Source of the DNA: Treponema sp. UBA3819
GTDB lineage: Bacteria; Spirochaetota; Spirochaetia; Treponematales; Treponemataceae
Reading direction: 5' to 3'
DNA: 7,095 nucleotides
NCBI GenBank assembly: GCA_002369025.1
Contig: DFDV01000157.1
Location: 1 to 7,095, forward strand
Under the pieces are notes generated by a model. It saw only the letters and a list, made by a program, of their open reading frames with translations. It was not told the DNA's origin and did no database searches. This document shows positions 4,833-7,095 of the stretch, in pieces (positions within the stretch are counted from its first letter, which is position 1; the number at the start of each line of letters is the position of its first letter). A program made the position numbers and the translations under genes.

Positions 4833-5870
4833 ATGAAGAATAAATTTTACAGAAATACTTTTATTTTGAGCGTGATTGCATTTCTTGCGGTTTTTCTTCC
4901 GACCCTGCTGATTAAGACAGGTGCAATCAATGCCTATACAGCCCAGATTATTACTCTTGGCGGCATAAATGCAATTATGGCTTTGAGCGTAAACATCGTC
5001 TGCGGTATTACCGGTCAGCTTTCTTTGGGACAAGCCGGCTTTGAAGCAATCGGTGCATACGCTGTTATCCTGCTCACACAGAATCTGGGAATACCGCTTC
5101 CTGTCAGCATGATTCTTGCGGCTCTGATTGCGGCTTTTTTTGGATTTTTGATTGGCTTTCCTACACTCAAGCTGGAAGGCGATTACCTTGCAATTGTAAC
5201 GCTTGCCTTTGGCGAAATTATCCGCGTAGTGCTGGTAAACGTAAAAGAAATTACCGGCGGTCCTAACGGAAAGCAGTTCCCTACGATTCTTTCTACCGAC
5301 CTTGTATGGGGACCGGCTCTTTCCTATCTGGTGATTGTGGGTGCCCTGGTAGCAATTATTATCCTGCTGCAGAATTTTATCCGCTCCACCTATGGACGGG
5401 CCATTCTTGCAGTTCGCGAAGATGAGATTGCGGCAAACTCAAACGGTATCGGAGTCTTCCGCTACAAGATGACAGGCTTTGTAATTGCCTCTTTTGTGGG
5501 TGGCATCGGTGGAGCCCTGTACGCTCCCTTTATCGGCTTTATCAAACCAGATTTGGCATCTTTTAACAACTCAATCAATGATTTGATTTTTGTCGTGCTT
5601 GGCGGTATGGGAAGCGTAACAGGTTCCGTGCTGGCAGCCTTTGTTCTGACCTATCTGCAGGAATTCCTGCGTTTCTTACAGAATTACCGCCTGCTTTTCT
5701 ACCCGGTCATTCTGATTCTGGTCATGCTCTTCCGTCCACAGGGACTTTTGGGCATGAAGGAAGTAAGCTTTATCCGCCTTGTGGAAAAAGCCGGTCAGCT
5801 TAAGTCATTTTTGAAGGAAAGGGGAAAGAAAGCAAGTGCAGAAAAAGTAGATCCGGAGGCCAAAGTATGA
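4833..5870 (+). CDS. livM: Branched-chain amino acid-type ABC transporter permease LivM
   Basis: The 345-residue permease is the second half of the Liv channel. A short basic N-terminus (KNKFYRN) precedes the first helix (about 9-27). NAIMALSVNIVCGITGQLSLGQAGFEAIGAYA (46-77) contains the hallmark GQLSLGQAGF. GFPTLKLEGDYLAIVTLAFGEIIRVV (108-133) follows, then the coupling loop TYGRAILAVREDEIAANSNGI (186-206) that docks on LivG/LivF, then GGIGGALYAPFIGF, and the terminal FRPQGLLG. Residues 310-345 form a charged Lys/Glu-rich cytoplasmic tail. Two starts are possible: ATG at 4821, which overlaps the livH stop as TAATG, and ATG at 4833, preceded by the G-run 4823-4828. I prefer 4833 on Shine-Dalgarno grounds, but only moderately. 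The stop overlaps the livG start (ATGA). Confidence 0.94.
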   Translation: MKNKFYRNTFILSVIAFLAVFLPTLLIKTGAINAYTAQIITLGGINAIMALSVNIVCGITGQLSLGQAGFEAIGAYAVILLTQNLGIPLPVSMILAALIAAFFGFLIGFPTLKLEGDYLAIVTLAFGEIIRVVLVNVKEITGGPNGKQFPTILSTDLVWGPALSYLVIVGALVAIIILLQNFIRSTYGRAILAVREDEIAANSNGIGVFRYKMTGFVIASFVGGIGGALYAPFIGFIKPDLASFNNSINDLIFVVLGGMGSVTGSVLAAFVLTYLQEFLRFLQNYRLLFYPVILILVMLFRPQGLLGMKEVSFIRLVEKAGQLKSFLKERGKKASAEKVDPEAKV

Positions 5871-6670
5871 ACGGCGAGAAAAAACTGATTTTACAGGCTT
5901 CTGATGTGTCCATCGTCTTTGGCGGTTTGCGCGCCGTAAGTGACTTTAACATGGATTTGCACCAGGGCGAACTGGTTGGCCTGATTGGCCCAAATGGCGC
6001 GGGAAAGACAACTGTCTTTAACATGCTGAGTGGCGTCTATACTCCTACCGCCGGAGAAATTACTTTCTGGGACAGGCATGGCAAGGTACAGGTTGTAAAC
6101 AAAAAATCTCCTGCCCAGCTGAATAAAATCGGTATTGCCCGCACTTTCCAGAATATCCGGCTTTTTGGCAATCTGACGGTGGCGGACAATGTGCGCATAG
6201 CCATGCACAACCAGAGAAAGGTGAGTCCCTTTGATGTTCTTTTCAGAACGCCCCGCTTTTTCCGGGATGAACTGATGATGACCCTGCGTGTTCAGACTCT
6301 GCTTTCCCTCTTTAATATGAAGAAAAAAGAAAACGAGCTTGCGAAAAATCTTCCGTATGGAGAGCAGCGCAAACTGGAAATTGCCCGTGCCCTTGCGGCA
6401 AAGCCTACGCTTCTTCTGCTGGATGAACCTGCGGCGGGTATGAATCCTCAGGAAACAAAAGAACTGATGGAATCAATTGCGGCAATCAGAAAGGAATTTA
6501 AGGTGACTATCCTTTTGATTGAACATGACATGAAGCTGGTTATGGGAATTTGTGAGCGGCTTTTTGTACTGGATTACGGAAGGGTTATTGCCCAGGGAAC
6601 GCCGCATGAAGTGGTTTCTAATCCTCAGGTTATCAAGGCGTATTTAGGGGAGGATGCAATCAATGCTTGA
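5867..6670 (+). CDS. livG: Branched-chain amino acid-type ABC transporter ATP-binding protein LivG
   Basis: The 267-residue cytoplasmic ATPase forms a heterodimer with LivF and powers import through LivH/LivM. All nucleotide-binding motifs are present: Walker A GPNGAGKTT (41-49), Q-loop at Gln95 in RTFQNIRLF, the LivG-type signature PYGEQRKLEIARAL (163-176) with YGEQ replacing the usual SGGQ, Walker B LLLLDEP (182-188) with catalytic Glu187, and switch His220 in LLIEHDMKLV. The region after the Q-loop (about 113-157) is the longer helical segment typical of LivG, and DYGRVIAQGTPHEV near the C-terminus is also characteristic. GGAGG at 5855-5859, seven bases before the ATG, marks the start; the ATG overlaps the livM stop by four bases, so translation is probably coupled. 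It overlaps livF by eight bases. Confidence 0.96.
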   Translation: MNGEKKLILQASDVSIVFGGLRAVSDFNMDLHQGELVGLIGPNGAGKTTVFNMLSGVYTPTAGEITFWDRHGKVQVVNKKSPAQLNKIGIARTFQNIRLFGNLTVADNVRIAMHNQRKVSPFDVLFRTPRFFRDELMMTLRVQTLLSLFNMKKKENELAKNLPYGEQRKLEIARALAAKPTLLLLDEPAAGMNPQETKELMESIAAIRKEFKVTILLIEHDMKLVMGICERLFVLDYGRVIAQGTPHEVVSNPQVIKAYLGEDAINA

Positions 6671-7095
6671 AGTAACAAATCTGACAGTATCCTATGGTGC
6701 AATCCGTGCGCTGAAAGGCATTTCTTTTGAAGTCGGTCAGGGTGAAATCATCAGTCTGATTGGCTCAAACGGCGCAGGAAAAACGACAACCCTACATTCC
6801 ATTTCAAACCTGATAAAAAAGCAGGGGGGAAGCGTGTCTTTTAACGGAGAGGACATTACTTCTCTTGCGGCTGACCAGATTGTGCGCCGTGGACTGATTC
6901 ACGTGCCGGAAGGAAGGCGTATTTTTGCAAACCTTACGGTAAAGGAAAATCTGGAAATGGGTGCTTTTATCCGCAAGGACAAGGCTGGAATCAAGACGGA
7001 TATGGAACGCGTCTATGAACTCTTTCCCCGCCTGAAAGAAAGAATTAAGCAGGTGGCGGGAACTCTGAGTGGCGGTGAGCAGCAGATGCTTGCCA
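6663..7095 (+). CDS. livF: Branched-chain amino acid-type ABC transporter ATP-binding protein LivF (partial, 3' end cut)
   Basis: The window ends 144 codons (plus one base) into this gene, whose family usually has about 235 residues. It is too late in the window to show its stop. It begins MLEVTNLTVSYGAIRALKGISFEV and contains Walker A GSNGAGKTT (34-42), the LivF-type Q-loop region LIHVPEGRRIFANLTVKENL (78-97) with Glu where most ABC ATPases have Gln, and the signature LSGGEQQML (135-143), just before the cut. Walker B and the switch His lie beyond the window. GGAGG at 6649-6653 is nine bases before the ATG at 6663; an in-frame ATG at 6654 directly touches the GGAGG and is therefore less likely. 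It overlaps the end of livG by eight bases and is the partner ATPase of LivG. Confidence 0.96.
   Translation, partial: MLEVTNLTVSYGAIRALKGISFEVGQGEIISLIGSNGAGKTTTLHSISNLIKKQGGSVSFNGEDITSLAADQIVRRGLIHVPEGRRIFANLTVKENLEMGAFIRKDKAGIKTDMERVYELFPRLKERIKQVAGTLSGGEQQMLA

Noticed and set aside
2548..7095. A novel system hidden in the transporter locus
   Set aside because: All five genes carry complete family motifs in the standard livKHMGF order; I see no inserted, fused or extra gene.

Overview
The window looks like a chromosomal segment of a spirochete, most likely the genus Treponema and probably a moderate-GC host- or gut-associated species. This rests on three things seen in the sequence. The alpha-operon order is rpsM-rpsK-rpoA-rplQ with no rpsD between rpsK and rpoA. 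RpoA begins with a Treponema-like MARKNLLKGFKKPK start. L17 carries a long Lys/Ala-rich tail. The species call is inference from memory of the family; no search was run. All recognised genes are on the + strand.

Region 1 (1-2520) is the distal part of the ribosomal-protein 'alpha' operon: the last codons of rpsM (S13), rpsK (S11), rpoA (RNA polymerase alpha), rplQ (L17, overlapping rpoA by 11 bases) and a small CXXC...CXXC zinc-ribbon protein that I cannot assign to a named family. A strong intrinsic terminator ends the unit. The spacer between rpsK and rpoA (459-627) is unusual. It holds five hairpins, four of them packed end to end, and three copies of a TCTGGCA heptamer about 40 bases apart. 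It is the best candidate here for an undescribed element.

Region 2 (2521-7095) is a branched-chain-amino-acid-type (HAAT/Liv) ABC transporter locus in the order livK (lipoprotein binding protein), livH, livM (permeases), livG, livF (ATPases; livF is cut by the window end). livK stands alone between two intrinsic terminators. livH-livM-livG-livF are packed with 1-8-base overlaps or short spacers and have their own plausible sigma-70-type promoter just before livH. LivK should capture substrate in the periplasm, LivH/LivM form the membrane channel, and LivG/LivF hydrolyse ATP to drive import. The substrate (Leu/Ile/Val, another amino acid, or an amide/urea-type compound) cannot be read from the sequence.

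No mobile elements, tRNAs, rRNAs, CRISPR arrays or convincing minus-strand genes were seen, and no gene-free stretch exceeds 300 bases. Apart from the rpsK-rpoA spacer and the zinc-ribbon gene, this is an ordinary housekeeping and transport region.
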